A stretch of DNA of 5,701 bases from Caryophanales bacterium UBA970 (lineage in GTDB: Bacteria > Bacillota_I > Bacilli_A > RFN20 > CAG-826): the NCBI GenBank assembly GCA_002292805.1, contig DBCA01000013.1, forward strand, positions 21,694 to 27,394, read 5' to 3'. The translations under genes and the position numbers were made by a program. The notes beneath the pieces are model-generated. The model ran no database searches. It was given only the letters and a program-made list of their open reading frames with translations, and was not told the origin of the DNA. Shown here piece after piece: positions 5,585-5,701 of this stretch (position 1 is the stretch's first letter; the number at the start of each line of letters is the position of its first letter).

Positions 5585-5701
5585 TGGCAATCATCGATAC
5601 CCATTGTCATTTAAACGCAGACACGTTTACACATCGATGGCAACAAATCCTTAATGATGCGCAAGCCGTTGGCGTTGATCACGCGATGGTGGTGGGTTGG
5701 G
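5584..5701 (+). CDS. tatD: TatD family metal-dependent hydrolase/DNase, 5' end only
   Basis: TatD proteins are TIM-barrel, metal-dependent hydrolases. Studied members are 3'-5' exonucleases or DNases. The first 39 codons are visible before the window ends: MAIIDTHCHLNAD, then TFTHRWQQILNDAQAVGVDHAMVVGW. The HxH metal ligands are H7 and H9, and the GVDHAMVVGW strand matches the family's second barrel strand. The ATG overlaps the last base of the mnmE stop (TAATG), so translation is probably coupled; no good ribosome site is visible. The usual length is about 255 residues, so most of the gene lies beyond the window. The family call is solid, but the exact substrate is not known. Confidence 0.92.
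   Translation, partial: MAIIDTHCHLNADTFTHRWQQILNDAQAVGVDHAMVVGW

Overview
This window covers a bacterial chromosomal replication-origin neighbourhood. dnaA lies on the minus strand. The ribosome/RNase P/membrane-insertion operon (rpmH, rnpA, yidC, jag/khpB), followed by mnmE and the start of tatD, diverges from it on the plus strand. The short intergenic region between the two sides carries a cluster of DnaA-box-like 9-mers and is the likely oriC, or one lobe of it. All seven genes belong to well-known families. I found no mobile element, CRISPR array, RNA gene, toxin or undescribed multi-gene system.

The organism is probably a low-GC Firmicutes/Mollicutes-type bacterium. Sampled lines are about 40% GC, Shine-Dalgarno sites are strong, and the gene order dnaA | rpmH-rnpA-yidC-jag-mnmE is typical of that group. 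TGA is used as a true stop at the ends of rnpA and yidC, and Trp is encoded by TGG, so the standard code applies. This excludes the TGA=Trp mycoplasmas. It fits Acholeplasma/Izemoplasma-like Mollicutes, Erysipelotrichia-like Firmicutes or relatives, and I cannot place it more precisely.

Layout: 1-98 is the region downstream of dnaA, with one near-consensus DnaA box; dnaN probably follows outside the window to the left. 99-1535 (minus) is dnaA, whose start is ambiguous between a GTG at 1535 and an ATG at 1466. 1528-1628 is the DnaA-box cluster. 1730-1798 is the rpmH promoter and leader, with a small hairpin close to the predicted transcript 5' end. 1799-4214 (plus) is a tightly packed operon: rpmH and rnpA are 12 bases apart, rnpA/yidC overlap by TTGA, and yidC/jag overlap by ATGA. 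4220-4238 is a short GNRA-loop hairpin with a T run. 4247-5584 is mnmE, and 5584-5701 is the 5' end of tatD, overlapping mnmE by one base.

How the genes work together: DnaA binds the intergenic boxes to open the origin. The divergent operon supplies ribosomal protein L34, the RNase P protein, the YidC insertase that places membrane proteins, and the RNA-binding protein KhpB/Jag. MnmE modifies the wobble uridine of certain tRNAs. Points of mild interest are the unresolved dnaA start, a Ser in place of the first Walker A Gly of DnaA, a YidC with a large extracytoplasmic insert behind a lipobox and a TTG start, the apparently SD-less mnmE directly after a terminator-like hairpin, and tatD in the place where mnmG usually sits.
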